A DNA stretch of 64,000 nucleotides from Marasmius tenuissimus (taxonomy: Eukaryota > Basidiomycota > Agaricomycetes > Agaricales > Marasmiaceae). Every line of letters starts with the position of its first letter. Positions within the stretch are counted from its first letter, which is position 1. Shown one piece after another: positions 1-12,099 of the stretch. The position numbers and the translations under genes are program-made. The stretch spans positions 1,054,001 to 1,118,000 of the forward strand of contig JAQOTA010000042.1 of assembly GCA_029532415.1 (NCBI GenBank), given 5' to 3'. Below the pieces are notes generated by a model, which saw nothing but the letters and a program-made list of their open reading frames with translations, was not told the DNA's origin and did not search any database.

Positions 1-2163
1 AAAAATGAGGAGTCATAGTACACACCTCGTATCATCTCGGGATAGCCGTGATCTCGAGCATATCGCTTGCCATCGGACTCGTAACCTTTCTTGTGCAGAT
101 ATGTCTTAACAACGTTGTACTCCCTGGCCCACCAAAATGACCCGGTCCACTCATTAACTTTCAGCTCAGGTATCCCATACTTCTCCCAATCCTTCTTTGC
201 AATTGTAACTTTTCCTTTCGGGTCCGATGTCCAGTAGAACAGGGGGTCGGGCAAGGGAGCACGTACACAGTACATTCCATCGATGTGCTCGACACAGAGA
301 GGCGGAACAAGAAGGTAGGCACGGGGAGATAATGTGTGGTTATAGGGAAATTTGCCGGTGAGGGAGAGTCCCACTTCATCAATGAGAGCTGGATATAGGT
401 ATCAGATGGAGGTGAATATTCAAAAGTAAATAGTCAAAAACTTACAGGTCCAGGGATAGACCATTGAGGAATCATGCTGACTGAGATAAGCCCCCCGGAG
501 GCAATCTCGGTCCTTCAACGGAAGGCGCAATGAGAAGCGTAGATTGATTTGAGCCTCGTGGATGTTGGACGATTGAAAGTCCACCCGTGAATAAACTGCA
601 TTGCTCAGTAAACTATCGGATGAAGAGATGAATGTGGGGACACCTTTTCCAGAGTAACTTGCCTTGATGTTGCAGCTGCGTGACTCAAAGTGCCACTCGG
701 GAGGCGGAGTGGAGGGGAAGTGAGCAAGAACATCACTTCCGTCCTTGACGACAGCGCCAAATGTCAGGAGGCCGTGTGGTGCATAGTTTGACAGGTCATC
801 TCTCCACGTTTTCCCCAAGGACACAGCACAGTTCAAAAGGCTACCGAAAGTGCGGTTGAAATAGGCGGTGATGTCATCAACATCGAGTTGGGGACGAGTT
901 CCTTGGGGAAGTGGGGTGAATGGGGAGTCGTAATCGTCATCCTCCCGTTGTTTGATGGAGGTGGAAGCCGGGTCGTAGAGCCAAGATCCGGCGTTGAGAT
1001 CGAATGTCCAGTCGGACCAGCCGTACGAAACCTGGCGTGCTATATTTAGCCAGGCACCACGAAACATAGCCAACTCACCGGAACTGCCAGAGACTCATCG
1101 GCACGGAGGGCTCGGATTGCGACTTTCTGGAGATACTGTCAGCAAGGGGATAGATAGAAGAGTGATAGCGGTACGTGTGTATAATCAAGGTAGGTATAAA
1201 CCAATCCACGTTCAGGATATCGCCTAAGAAGCTCTGATCCATTGGCCAGCTCTGCAACCCAGCCCAGTCAACCAACTTCGATAATTGGTCTAGCGGAAAC
1301 CATCGTACCTGCGTGCATAATAAAAGTTGGCATCTCTGACAACACCAGTCCCAACATCTGAGTCAAATGCCGTGGTCTAGACGTGATTGTCGAGATGAGG
1401 GCCAAACAATCGTGCCAAATTGAGTACTACCTGTTAGTCGTGTACGTCTTATACAGCTTTTTCCACAACTATATCACATCGTCACTCCATATAATCATTG
1501 CAGAGCTCAACGTGTACTCGCCTGACATAAAGTGGCCTTGTCTTTCTTCCCCACTGGCTCAAACTTGACAATGGTGACCATGCAGTTGTAGTTTGGATAG
1601 ATAGCGGCGGTATGAAAACTCTGTATAACCTCGACACGTGTTTGCTCAGGGCTTCGAAAAGGATTTGTGGACCTCGCGACGCAGATATCTATTTGTCTTG
1701 ACCACACGGGCCCCTTCAATAACAGATCACCCTCATAGACTTCACGGTAACGAGTCTGTCTTGGCTGAAGTAGACGCAGATTCAGCGATATACTCACCAC
1801 CGATCTATAACGTTGACACACCATGAGCCTGTTTTCATCCTCCTCGCATCTGCCAGTACGACATCGGTTGATTGTTGTGACGTTCCCGCCGATATGTTGA
1901 AACTGTGGGTTTCCATTGAATACAAGGCCTCGGGCGTTGGGGAAGATATTCGACATGGTGGTCAAGTCAAAGGGGACCGGGAGCGGAATCGGGACATCAT
2001 CTGTATATGTGAGGCCTCCAGCTGACGTTACTCCAGCCTCGTGGTATACACGATCTAGTTTTGCACATAAAACCCACCAGTGGGCAGCCTCCCGCAACAC
2101 TTTCAATCTGATCCCCTCTACCTCCATTAAAGACGTAGCGCGCCCATTAGAAGGCTGCGGCAC
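1..2163 (-). CDS. Large multi-exon hypothetical gene (3' end outside window)
   Basis: Several minus-strand exons appear to belong to one gene. The 5' exon (about 2163-1820) contains a likely start at 1956 (protein begins MSNIFPNARG) followed by the motif FQHIGGNVTTIN, a type of short N-terminal motif I associate with Agaricomycete signalling proteins (weak inference). After an intron near 1800-1770 comes a stretch with YREVYEGDLLL and MVTIVKFEPVGKKDK (to about 1530). A long exon lies at about 1050-440 (WTFDLNAGSW, ITAYFNRTFGSLLNCAVSLG). A last exon at about 385-27 contains DPLFYWTSDPKGK and KKGYESDGKRYARDHGYP and stops at a GTGTGT donor near position 27. A second copy of this last exon lies at 9823-9925 plus 12100-12245, which argues that it is coding. 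Function unknown. The alternative start at 2163 cannot be excluded, and exon edges are approximate. Confidence 0.5.
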
Positions 2164-2229
2164 TCCGGATACGATCGTTCAAGATTGGGGCTTCACCGCA
2201 CGCAGTGTCCCAACATATTGAGCTACTAT

Positions 2230-3440
2230 AGACAAGATCTAAGAATGAATGTCAAGTGTGCTTTGGCTGACCCAAACCACACAAAGACAGAGGTACACCG
2301 TAGACTACGATGCGCAGGTTCATGCTTGAGCTTTGGCAGATGACAGAGATACCATAAACCCTCTATCCTTTCGACGGAAGTAAACACGTTTCAACCAATC
2401 GATGTATCAATGAATCATCTAAACTGCCTCGGACAACAGCTGTGGAAGACGCGCTGAGACGTTCATATCCGGTGCACCGATCCACCGGTTCTTCATCAGA
2501 TTGCTGTGGGTCCTAAAAGCAGCGAAGAAGCCCCCAATTTGAGCAGGTCAAATGATCACTCGAACTCCGCCCATACATCGCGGAGTGTACCCATTGCCCT
2601 GAGCGCAACATGAAAGTCCAACTTGGATTCAAGTTCACCGGAAGTCTCAGGCTCGGACTTCTCAGAAAGCACGTGGACAGAAAATTCAAGGAGAGGATAG
2701 GATAAAGTTGAACGCAAGTTGCTCTCCGACCACTACGACGACGATGGGTTTCATGAATAATATTGACCGCTCTGGTTCTCGTACCATAATTTTCACTCTT
2801 GAAAAAGATCCCGGTGCTTCTCCCAGATACTTTCGACCCTCCAGGTCGTTCTGTGGATCACAACTCGCCTTAATCTAGACTGAGGCAAATCACAACAATT
2901 CAGCGGAAGGATAGGCCGATTGAAATTGGTGTATTTCCGTGTGGTATGTCATCTATTCACTCTTTTATCTCGCTTACCTTCGAGTCATTCGGTCAATATT
3001 GTCCTTTCCGCTGGTGTTAATTGTTTATTCGATATCAGACATATAGGGACGTCTGTAAAGGTCTGCCGCTGCCGTGTCTGGGTGTTCTTCTCTACGCTAC
3101 GAGATAATGGTGTCGTTGTCGGTGATTGTGGTCGTAGATAATCGAAGTATCCTGCGATACCAAAGGCTCGGTTTCATCAAGTGAATTGACAGCGGCGGGG
3201 CTCATAGTCTCCAATACTTAGATCTGGCCATTTTCACGACCTTCAGCGTCATGTCTTGTAGCCGGGTGATATAGAACATGGCTGGGTTGAAGAGTTCGAC
3301 CTGCAGGCGTTTATTGGTGGATACGGTAGGTGATTTGGACGCTTCTGAATTAGGTCTCGCAAGACAGCGCAGTTTGTTTCGTTCCGACTTGTGCCAATCT
3401 ATTCCATCGAGCTGAGAAATGCACCAAGTAAAGGTCCCAT
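2230..3440. other. Intergenic stretch, no supported gene
   Basis: About 1.2 kb upstream of the minus-strand gene ending near 2163. Only short ORFs are open, none with recognisable motifs or splice-linked continuation. It probably holds the promoter of the leftward gene. CpG content looks normal. Confidence 0.4.
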
Positions 3441-3469
3441 CTATTTAACTCACATAATTGCCAAGCTAT

Positions 3470-5558
3470 CAGAAACGCAGACTGTATGATCACATCTAAG
3501 AAAACGACACTGATGTATGTACTAGTAGTCGTAGCTACAGGTACGGAGGGAAGATTTACGTACTAAACAGCGGTTAGATCTACAAAGGGACCCAAGACGA
3601 CAAGAAGTGGTGTATGTAGCCGGTAGAAAAGTTCAGAATACGACGATGTAAAAAGAAATCTATGGCATTGGCAATGGCGAACATGATGGTGTGTGTAGTG
3701 AGACGTAGTCTGCCCGAAATCACGAATACGGCCTGCTCACTTAGCTAGTAAAGGTTGAGTATAGGGCTCTCGGCGACGACAAGGATCCCGGTGAAAAAGG
3801 AGGATGATATGTACGAAGGCGAACACCTTAGAGCGATGCATATCCTCATCTGATGGCCTTGGTAAGAAAAGTAGCCAGAGATCGCCTGAAACTCGCGTAA
3901 GTGTGAGTCAGAGAAAGGTATAGCAAAACATACCACAAATGTTCCGCCCAACCCCTCCTATACGTTCACATTCGTCACTTCCTAGCCAAACATCGCCCAC
4001 AAATTGGAAACCAGCCTATCCTTATCGCCTCCTCAACCCAATCCGATGGCTGACCGGTACGATCTCTGATTCCCGGCAACAATGAATCCGGCAGACGAGG
4101 ATGAGCCTGTCCACCACGACGAGGGAATGGTAGTCTCCAAGCGAGGTTTTCTCATCCACGGCGACTCGCCACTGCTAGTCCGATATGGCAACGACCGCCC
4201 CTCCCGACCTCTTGCTTGAGGTACAGCGGATAAAACCTAGATAGATGTACGTCGGCGTGATTCGATCATAAGCCGGGCGTGTATCCTTGGAAAGGTTCCA
4301 AAAGATGGCTTCCGCCCGACTGTTGCTCATGTTGCAGTTCCGCCTGAACGAGTGACCTGCGCATGTCGCTAGACAGCAACTATCAGTTCAATGGGTCGTA
4401 TCGCTGAGACATTATGAAGGCCTGCTTGCCATGAAGAGGTTCGGCCCCATGAAGTTGCCATCCACAATCCATAAGACGGATTTGAGTGGCGTCGAATTGG
4501 GCGAAGGCCATAACGAAAGCCAAGGAGTTTCGCCAGCGCCGTCGGAAGGAAGAAGGACGAAGCCTAGCCATACACCTCGTTCGTTGATGGCTGGCTCAAT
4601 AGGGGGTACAAGGGTGCTAACGAAGGAGCTAATCTTCATGTCACTTCACCGGTGAAAGCGTCTGGACGGTTGTTCTCGGGAGAGATATGTGACAAGGTTG
4701 CAATAGCGGTGCAATGCTATAGTTCTGATGCGGAATTTTGTCAGAGGAGTGAAAAGGGAATACATGTCGAGTGTCCGAAGCCTCTTGAAGAGAAACGAAA
4801 CCGGGAATAGCCAATCTGCGAACGAGGGATGGGGTGAGGTGGATCCCATTGACCGTGCTGGGAGGGTAATGGCGGTATACCAGCCGGAGAAGATGAACGA
4901 AGTGTTGGCTAAAGTTGCAGGAAATGGATCTATGTCCGTGAAAATATCAATGAGCCTGGCACCGGTATGAATGCAGAAGGAAACGTACCTTCAAAATAAT
5001 CAGTATTCCCATGGCCACCTCACACCTCCTCTCAAGCTGTCCAAGGTGTTTCGAGACCCAATGCCCATCTAGGTTCAGGCTGAAACCTAGGAAAGAGGAC
5101 AATCATGATTTAAGCTTTCAATGTATATGGCATAGGGGAAGCAGGAGAAACGAGAACAAAGGAATTGATTTGAAGGGGGAGAGAAAGATTGGACCGAAGT
5201 GTTACCCACCTCAACATCGATCTGTCAATAGCCGGAAGTCGGCCTCGCATAGGTCTAAACCACTTGGGAGATGGTGACAGCGACGAAAACGCCAACCCCA
5301 GATCACTCCAAATTCGCTCCCTTGATTTGATTCGCTTGGAGTATATCGCCAACTGGCAGCCCGATAAAATCAGAGATGCGCATCTAAAGGTTTTCAGACA
5401 TCACTCACCAAGAACATCGAGTAGGGAACGATGTTAGAGGAAGAGGTTGTAGAGGCGAAGAGGGACAGACGGAAAGAAATTCCAACCCCGACGATTTGCC
5501 TGCCGACTGGAGATGCTTTAGGGCCGGCTGATCGATAATTTCCATGTGTTCTTCCATC
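3470..5558 (-). CDS. Probable multi-pass membrane protein gene, copy 1 (intron-rich)
   Basis: Minus-strand gene suggested mainly by duplication: this block is similar along its length to 32160-34550, with short conserved stretches separated by diverged ones, as exons and introns would be. The likely start is the ATG at 5558-5556 (MEEHMEIIDQPAL). Downstream pieces are hydrophobic and Ser/Phe-rich (for example VGISFRLSLFASTTSSSN read near 5490, and FSDSHLREFQAISGYFSY near 3890), consistent with membrane segments between short exons. I do not recognise the family, and the exon chain was not resolved. The copy at 32 kb is CpG-decayed while this one is not, so this is the more likely functional member. 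Confidence 0.35.
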
Positions 5559-5819
5559 TTCACGTCCAACTCTCCCTAGCATTCATCTCAGTTCGATGCG
5601 GCACCTAGTGTTGAGCGGTTCAACCTTTGTATGAACACATCGGCTGGCCGGCGTACTGAGGAGTCAGCTTGTGGTTTTCTGGTTTAGAATTGACAAAATC
5701 AAGAACGATTCCCCCAGGCTCTTGAATCCTTACCACGACTCGAAACAACTCGAAGCTTGACAGATTAAACTCGAGGCCTACCTTAGAAATGATACTGCTC
5801 CTGTGTATCAAGGTACAGT

Positions 5820-6790
5820 ACGTTCATGATTCAACATTCTGTTTAAGCCGACGATACTGGCGTTTCTGCTACATTATTTTGCTGACTATCGTTCATTCAC
5901 TCGTTGTCTTGTAGGACCGCGGGACTATTGAATACGATACAAGATTGCTCCAGTCTCGGGTTCCTTGATTATATCACCCATGGTCTTTGGTGATGCGTCC
6001 TTCCTATTATGTACAGAGATCCTATTCTCAATCTATTCTTAAATGATAGTGCTTGGCGAAATTTTAGGCACAAATTCGAATCGTATTTGATGGGGGAGTA
6101 TGTGTGTCCGCGAAGCTCCACCGCACAAGCCCTCCCAGAGCATCCGACTCTCTTCGTTTTCAATGTCACGGCCAACAAACTCGACATGGTACAGCAGAAT
6201 TATTTCCCCGGCACGATCTACGTGCTGGCTATAGCTGCAACCAAACTTCGCCATGGTTCCCAAACATTGATAGTATTTTCGCGACATCCTGAAGCTCATT
6301 ATCGGCTTTCCTCGCACGGTTTTGCATCTAATCTCGCTGCATCGGTGATGGTCGTCTTGGGTCTATTCATGGTGGTCGCCGACACGAGTACAGAGGGATT
6401 GAATAATACACTATTATCATTTAGTACTATTAGCCTTGAATACTCTTCTCAAGTTTCAGAATTAGCACGTCCGTTGCCTTACTATCCGGGCTATATAAGT
6501 GTTGTCCTCGAGTTCTCGCCATCTTAAAGCCTCTCACTAACCTCTCTACCAGTTCATTCGTTTTGCCAACTCATCATCTCGCCGTTCAATCGAATCCAGA
6601 ATCTCACCGCGCAAAAAAAACTCTCGGATCGCCTTCAATACATACTTCTGGAGCCCTCATAACTCCCGAAACCTCTTTGACACTCGAGCTGCTCCTCTTA
6701 TAAGTACATATCTGAAACCTCAGTCCAGCGGGTTCCCTTTGGGCAGCAGTATCCTACCAAAGTAACAATGAGCGGGACCAAAGAAACTAT
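5820..6790. other. No convincing gene; one 172-aa open frame on the plus strand
   Basis: The plus frame 6009-6527 is open for 172 codons but has no recognisable motif. The opposite strand also shows open pieces (6317-6039), so neither is a firm gene. A pyrimidine-rich stretch with TATATAAG near 6491 followed by CTCATC/CTCTC tracts could be a promoter region for a plus-strand transcript. I see nothing else. Confidence 0.25.
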
Positions 6791-6846
6791 CTGGACCTGT
6801 GGAATTGAATCCAACTTACAGACCCGCCCAGTATCAGTCATCTATT

Positions 6847-7560
6847 CTACTCGCCCTCGCTTCGGTCACTCCTGTACTTCTGGAGGTCTTTAGAAAGTTT
6901 CTCAACGCCATTTGTTTGTCCAAGCGAAATGATGAACTTTATGGGTACCTCGAGCGACCGTGGTTTACCGGTTATCGGTGGCTTGTGGCGATCTCGGTCC
7001 CCCGAACGAAACCTCTCGAGGTATACCAGTTCCAGTAGCTTGCCCATTTGGATGTTCGTCTCCACTTAACCCGCATTTCATAGCATTGCTCGTTCATCGT
7101 CGATGGGCTTCATACGGGAAAAGTGTAATCGTTCTTTCGCATCGGCGGCTGCCGTTACCACATCCACTTCGGACGCCACACAGTGGTCTTCCTGGGACGT
7201 ACATCATGCTTGAGCTCCTGCCCTTATACAGTATACCTCTACGCTGTTCGAAAGTTCAATGGTAATGTGATCCAGAGGAGCTCTGGGGACTCGCTAGAAA
7301 TCTCAAATTGAGGGGGGTATTCACGAGCTCAACTCTCGTAGTAGCAAGAGTGTTTCAGTGTTTTCGACAATCTTAGATGTGGCTTTGTGTAAATAGCCGC
7401 GATCAAGATTGATCCTCAGGCTTGTACTCGACGCTAGAGGGATCTTCTTCAAGAACTTGATTTGACTTTGAATTGGGAAGATTGTGTATCTGAATGTCGG
7501 TCGGAATGGGTATTCGGTGGAAGTTGGCCTGCGCTTATATATTCTTCTCAGGTATTCCAT
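6847..7560 (-). CDS. Hypothetical basic protein gene (fragmentary)
   Basis: Two minus-strand open pieces may be exons of one small gene: 7560-7321 (begins MEYLRRIYKRRPTSTEYPF, Arg/Lys-rich, 79 codons) and 7065-6847 (contains KLLELVYLERFRSGDRDRHK and ends SDRSEGE). The 250 bp between them holds possible GT..AG pairs, but I could not fix a unique splice. No family recognised. It may be a decayed gene or chance open reading, so confidence is low. Confidence 0.22.
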
Positions 7561-7859
7561 ATACCCGCGGGATATTCCCCAAGGTTAGCAAACTGATTGA
7601 ATATTGCTACTATGGCACTTGTTATGAGCTGTACTATGATACCGGAGTATTCTAGGTCGTCTTTCGTGCGAATTGTGTAGTCGACATATCGTTATCGTAT
7701 TCAATCGGAGGAAATACAGATGCACGGATCGAACGAGCTTCCCTATGATGAGGGTTATTCAATCACAGTCACGGTGTATAGGTACAGCTCCCATCCAACG
7801 AGAAGGGCCCTTGTGTTTCACGACCAGACGTCGATTCCGTTCATCTATTTCCATACCCG

Positions 7860-9775
7860 CTTATTCTTCCCCTTTGTCTCCTTATTTGTGTGACTCGCGA
7901 CCTGGGAGCTGTGCAGAGGCTCAAAATAACGATCGTGCACACGAACAGGACGGTTCACACCGTGTAGACCCCCGCAGAACTTCTCTCCATGTCTTCGGTC
8001 GATTGTCGGTTTGTTGTGGTAGCTCAAGCTTTTTACTTGGTTCGTTGGGTACGGCCACCGCCTTAGTCGGTGGCTGAGATCTGAGGAGAGTCAGTGAGAC
8101 GACCGCTGTTCACGGGAAGAATGCCAACTTTGGAATCAGGGTAGGTTTCCGAACTACGCCTTTTGTTGTTTGTGCTCCGAGTGAAATCGTTTCTCCCTGT
8201 CCCGTCAGTTAAGGCGTCGTGTTTGGTATGGGTGCAATAACGGTTGTTCCCAATGTTCGGTATCTTCGAGAGACACTTGAGATGTCAAATTTGGACTATG
8301 AGACGAGGGCTTACCTTCCTGCCTGCATGGAAGTTTCAATAGGCTTCTGTAAGGTCGTCCGAGTGAGGGTAGGCTTCCGAGGTACAGGCTCTTTGATTGA
8401 GCTCGTGGATCTCTGTTCCCTCGGTTGAGGCTTCTCCCGTGATTTGGATGTACCAACCGTTGTCCTCACTACCTGGGATCTACCGTGGGAGGTATGAGAT
8501 GACAAATTTTTTGGAGACAAACTGGGCCTTACCCTCCTGTCTGCGGTGGATTTGCAGTAGACTTCTGCGATTCCTTGGCGGTACTGATTTATGCCTCGAC
8601 TTGGGCGCCCTTCTCGTTTGGTCGGAGCTGGCGACCGCCTTACCCATCGTCTGAGAGCTGAAGACCAGGTCCGATGAGATGTACGAACCCTGTTGGATTC
8701 GGGCTTACCTTTGGGGTAAATGAGGTTTCTGAATGACGTTCTTTGGGGTCTTGGCTCGCTAGTCAGTTGTTTTAAGTGGCCTCCGTGGGCTGAAGACAAC
8801 GGCAGCCTTTCCCATTTTCTGAGGGCTACCAGGAAGATGTCAGACTACGAACATAAAGGAGGAGAGTTTTGTTTACGTTGAGGAGGTAGGAACTTCAGGT
8901 GATCCGGAGGGGATCACGACTTTTGCGGTTTGGTTGACCTGGGAGTGGTTGTATAGCGCCGGCGTAATCTTGGGCATGGAGACCGCTCTATTTGTGGCCT
9001 GAGAGCTATGTAGATCGTAAGATAACGATCGCGAACGAGTAGAGGTCACGGGTACCGTCAGACTGAAGTGAGTCCCAGATGCGCACTCTTTGTCGCTCTT
9101 GCTTCATGTACGGCTCTTTGATCCGTTTTTTTGCTGGGGCTCAACCCTAGTCTGGGCTGCACTACGGAGGGTTGAGATAATGTTGCAAATATGCCAGAGA
9201 AAACGGGCTTACCGTTGCATTTGCACAGGAGTTTGGAGAGGAGGTGAGCGGCACTTACTCCATCATCAGACTGGCCTTCGACGGTCCCTTGTGACCTTCG
9301 AGGTTGGTTTGCATCATGACAGTTTGATCTTGAGGTTTGGGGTGAGCTGGACTCAATCGTCTCGCTCAGTTTTGGACCGTGAAACGTGTCGGTTAATAAT
9401 TGAACTTCTTCCACCCATTCCCGTGACGTGTGGTTTTTGGAAATGCCTAAAACCCAGTTGAGTTGCTGAACAGGGTTTAAATATTTTATCCACGTACCTC
9501 TGTGTTCTGGGCGTGTTATCGCACCCTTACGCTCTCTAAGAACATCCAGTGTGAGTGAAGACACGGACTGAGATGTAAGTTCAGAATTTGAATAAGAATC
9601 TTCTTCCTCATCCGAGCTGTCCGGATCTCCATTGATGTCTGAGCCTTTCGGACTCCCATTTGAATCAGAATAGTCCGAGTCTGTGTCGGAGTTACTCTCG
9701 TCGCCAGTCGTGCATTGCAAGTCCCAGTATGAGTCCGAGTTGTCCAGCTCTTTCTCAACCTTCTATCATGAAGAT
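7860..9775 (-). CDS. Gene with acidic N-terminal exon and tandemly repeated basic exon-intron modules
   Basis: Minus strand. A clear coding exon at about 9775-9270 is Asp/Glu/Ser-rich (VEKELDNSDSYWDLQC, SDTDSDYSDSNGS, then LNPVQQLNWVLGISKNH) and ends at a GTAAGT donor near 9263. Downstream come short, basic, Lys/Arg/Pro-rich exons in open frames, with introns that begin alike (GTAAGCCC, GTAAGGCC, GTAAGCCC, GTAAAC) near 9210, 8880, 8710, 8530 and 8315. The exons share a core such as MGKAV/TKAVA at about 8810, 8650 and 8070 and RKPTL near 8355, so the modules arose by tandem duplication. The module near 8810-8715 has an in-frame TAG, so some modules may be dead or the splicing differs. The product would be an acidic-then-basic disordered protein, possibly nucleic-acid binding (inference). 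Confidence 0.38.
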
Positions 9776-9822
9776 CACCTGGAGTGCGGATTAGGTTGTG
9801 TTAGGAGTAAGGAGCAATCACA

Positions 9823-9925
9823 ATACACACCTCGAATCAGCATGGGATAGCCGTGATTGCGAGCGTATTGGTTGCCATCGGACTCATAACCTTTCTTGCG
9901 CAGATATGTCTCAACGTTGTGCACG
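9823..9925 (-). pseudogene. Detached 3' half of a duplicated exon (paralogue of the 1-385 exon)
   Basis: Read on the minus strand this encodes ETYLRKKGYESDGNQYARNH followed by GYPMLIRG and a GTGTGT donor, matching the end of the exon at 27-120. Its upstream half lies 2.2 kb away at 12100-12245, so the exon has been split by inserted DNA. Confidence 0.6.
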
Positions 9926-10299
9926 TTCACTGATGCGAAACGGTTTCTTATTGAATTGATGAGGCGGTCTTCACGAAAGAGGCCGAGGTATCGTCGCAGA
10001 ATGCATCAGCGAGCGAGTTTCCAGTGTTGGAAGTGGGCCTGACACCGAACCCGGCACCGTTAACCTGCAGAGTGCCTGTCAACGGGGGAAGCGACCAATA
10101 GCGAAAGGACTCACGTTGCACCACGCACCAGCTTCCTCTCCTCCACCTTTCTCAGCCACTGGTCTCCTCCTGTCTCCTCTCATCCGAGAATAGGCTACGC
10201 TCGTTCATCTCTCCATATCATGATTGCAATTCGTAGACAAGCTAACTAAGCATTTCCACCCAGCTAACCCAGCCTACCAGATGTGGTTCCGGAACACAG

Positions 10300-10750
10300 G
10301 ACATACATATAAGTAGCGAGGCTTCTTGATGGAGCATGTTTGAGTCGTCAGAGAGGAAGCGGGTTCCAAAAAGCAAACGGTACAGCGAGTCGGAGTCCAA
10401 TGTCGTTTTAATAATATCGCTGACCTGCAGCGTGCAGTTATAGGAGGTCTAGGAGGTCTGGGAGATCCAGGACGGCACAATAGACCAAGTCATCAGCGGA
10501 ATGACTTGAATGAGAGGTTAATACTTTCCCGCAACGGAGTGGACCACCAAGCCCACACAAATCGCTAGGTGCAGAGAATGTTGCAGTGGCAGAGGGATAA
10601 ACCCATACTTTGGTCCGTTCATCAAGCTCGGGCAGGCTGTGGGACATTGGTGAGTAGAAGGGAGTAAATTTTTGTCCTGAAACTCCATCTGGATAGTATG
10701 GTTCGGGAGTTGGTGCACACCTTTGTGATGTCATAATTCTATTTTTACCT
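10300..10750 (-). pseudogene. Possible transposase-derived fragment (FSAPSDLCG-GG motif)
   Basis: Minus-strand exon about 10735-10518 encodes HSLPELDERTKVWVYPSATA followed by FSAPSDLCGLGG. It is followed by a possible intron (GTATTAACC..CTCCTAG, about 10518-10446) and an open exon with TSYNCTLQVSDIIKTTLDSD then SLYRLLFGTRFLSDDSN, down to about 10300. The F-x-A-P-S-D-L-C-G-x-G-G block resembles a motif I associate with Plavaka/KDZ-type transposase-derived proteins of Agaricomycetes. That link is from memory and tentative. It is certainly short for a full transposase, hence the fragment call. Confidence 0.32.
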
Positions 10751-10752
10751 TT

Positions 10753-10799
10753 TGGCACTCCTGGGAATTGAACTCTGGACCTCACGCTCACAATGCACC
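10753..10799 (-). repeat. tRNA-like 3' half (B-box), possible SINE remnant
   Basis: On the minus strand the end reads GAGGTCC-AGAGTTCAATTCCC-AGGAGTGCCA, which looks like a T-arm (B-box GTTCAATTCC) plus acceptor 3' strand. The matching acceptor 5' strand (GGCACTC), D-arm and a proper anticodon stem are not seen upstream, so it is not a functional tRNA. It may be a tRNA-derived SINE remnant or chance. Confidence 0.3.
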
Positions 10800-11289
10800 A
10801 AAATGGTCTGTCTCTGGATCAACTTGACGTCGGCCTGGCGTTCATTGGGGGTGCAGCTTTCGGTTGAGAGATAGGCCCCACTGAACCTGGCGTGTTCATC
10901 TCAGCGCCACCCATCCGTGGTGCAGCTGTCTTCAATATCGGTGACTTCCTCATGCGGTGGTCGTAGGTAATTGTAGCCTCGGAAATGTTTGATGTGGATT
11001 CAGAGGTGTTTGGAGCGAATGAGGGTGTAAGGGAAGGGATGTTTCTAACGTCTCAATCGCGAAACATCTTCATAGATATTGCTGAGCGATATTCAAAGCA
11101 TCAGAATCTGTCAAAGATATGATGTAGAACTCGTCGAGGGTCAGTCTGTCAGCTTCTTATGCCAAATTTGCAACTCGACAAAGAACTTGCGCACCCTCTG
11201 GTCAGTCAACCAGACTCTCCCCATCGCCTTCATCTTCTGGGAGCCACTGGGATTCGACTTCTTCGGTCAAGAGCTAGATAGGGGGGAAC

Positions 11290-11710
11290 ATCAGTCCATG
11301 CTTTGGCGTAACATAGCCCGGGTCGTAAGTAGCAACGTACGCAATCTCGTTGGCACGATCCAACGCGGTCCTGACCCTATCGCTATCGCATTTGGGCGAT
11401 ATCTGCAGCCTTCTGTTGGTCTTATTCTTCCTGGGTGCGTGTTCTGCTCGTGTTTCTCTGCTGCCTTTTCGTTCGATAGCTTCACTACCAGAGCTTGCAG
11501 TCGCGCTATCTCCAAGTTGTAGCCGTCTATATCTCGTTCTTCATCCATCGCAAGTAAGTATCAAAGATCACTTGAGCTGTCTGTGACCTTTGTGAATCGC
11601 GGCTGTCGGATGTGGAACCGCGTTGAGCGTAGCTACGCGTCAAACGCGTCAGAAACGCTTCAAAGACGTGCCCGACGACGCGCCTTGTCATCGTCGGCCA
11701 TGGTGAGGAA
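11290..11710 (-). CDS. Short coiled-coil frame, hypothetical or degraded
   Basis: The minus frame starting at the ATG near 11548 encodes MDEERDIDGYNLEIARLQAL followed by VVKLSNEKAAEKHEQN, a good heptad-like helix. Continuation needs splicing or is broken: alternative frames downstream show DQQKAADIAQMR with stops. A possible intron with GTACGT donor, ACTGATG branch site and CTAG acceptor lies near 11340-11275. The function is unknown. It may be the remnant of a gag-like or host coiled-coil protein inside the inserted segment. Confidence 0.25.
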
Positions 11711-12099
11711 CGGTTGTTTGTCCTTGCTTGGCAACAGGCTTTGCGCCAAATGGCGGTATTCATATTGAGACGGATTCGACAATCCCTTCGCCCGCTCGTA
11801 AGTACTTATATCGAGCTCCTGAGCCTGTGGTAGTGCTGACGTGGATAGCTATAATTCACGATGTGGATCGTGTTGGTATGTGACCTACTTTTCCTTGCTC
11901 GGGTCACGCTTGTCGCTCAACCTCAACCCTCGTCGTAGAACCATTTTGGTTGAGGGAATAGTGTGATTTCAAGGCAGTAAAAATGGTTGTCTTCGGCGAA
12001 GGGGTGGAAAGCAAGACTGGTGGGGGTGAGGGCGGAGGCTGAATGCTTCAGTAGTGATTATTCTTGTGACGAGAAGACAAGAGCTGCTGGCAGCGGGCG

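Noticed and set aside
8311..8799. Single 162-aa basic ORF on the minus strand
   Set aside because: The frame runs through several good GTAAG introns. The exon-module model explains the region better.
10753..10860. Functional tRNA gene
   Set aside because: D-arm, matching acceptor strand and anticodon stem could not be found.
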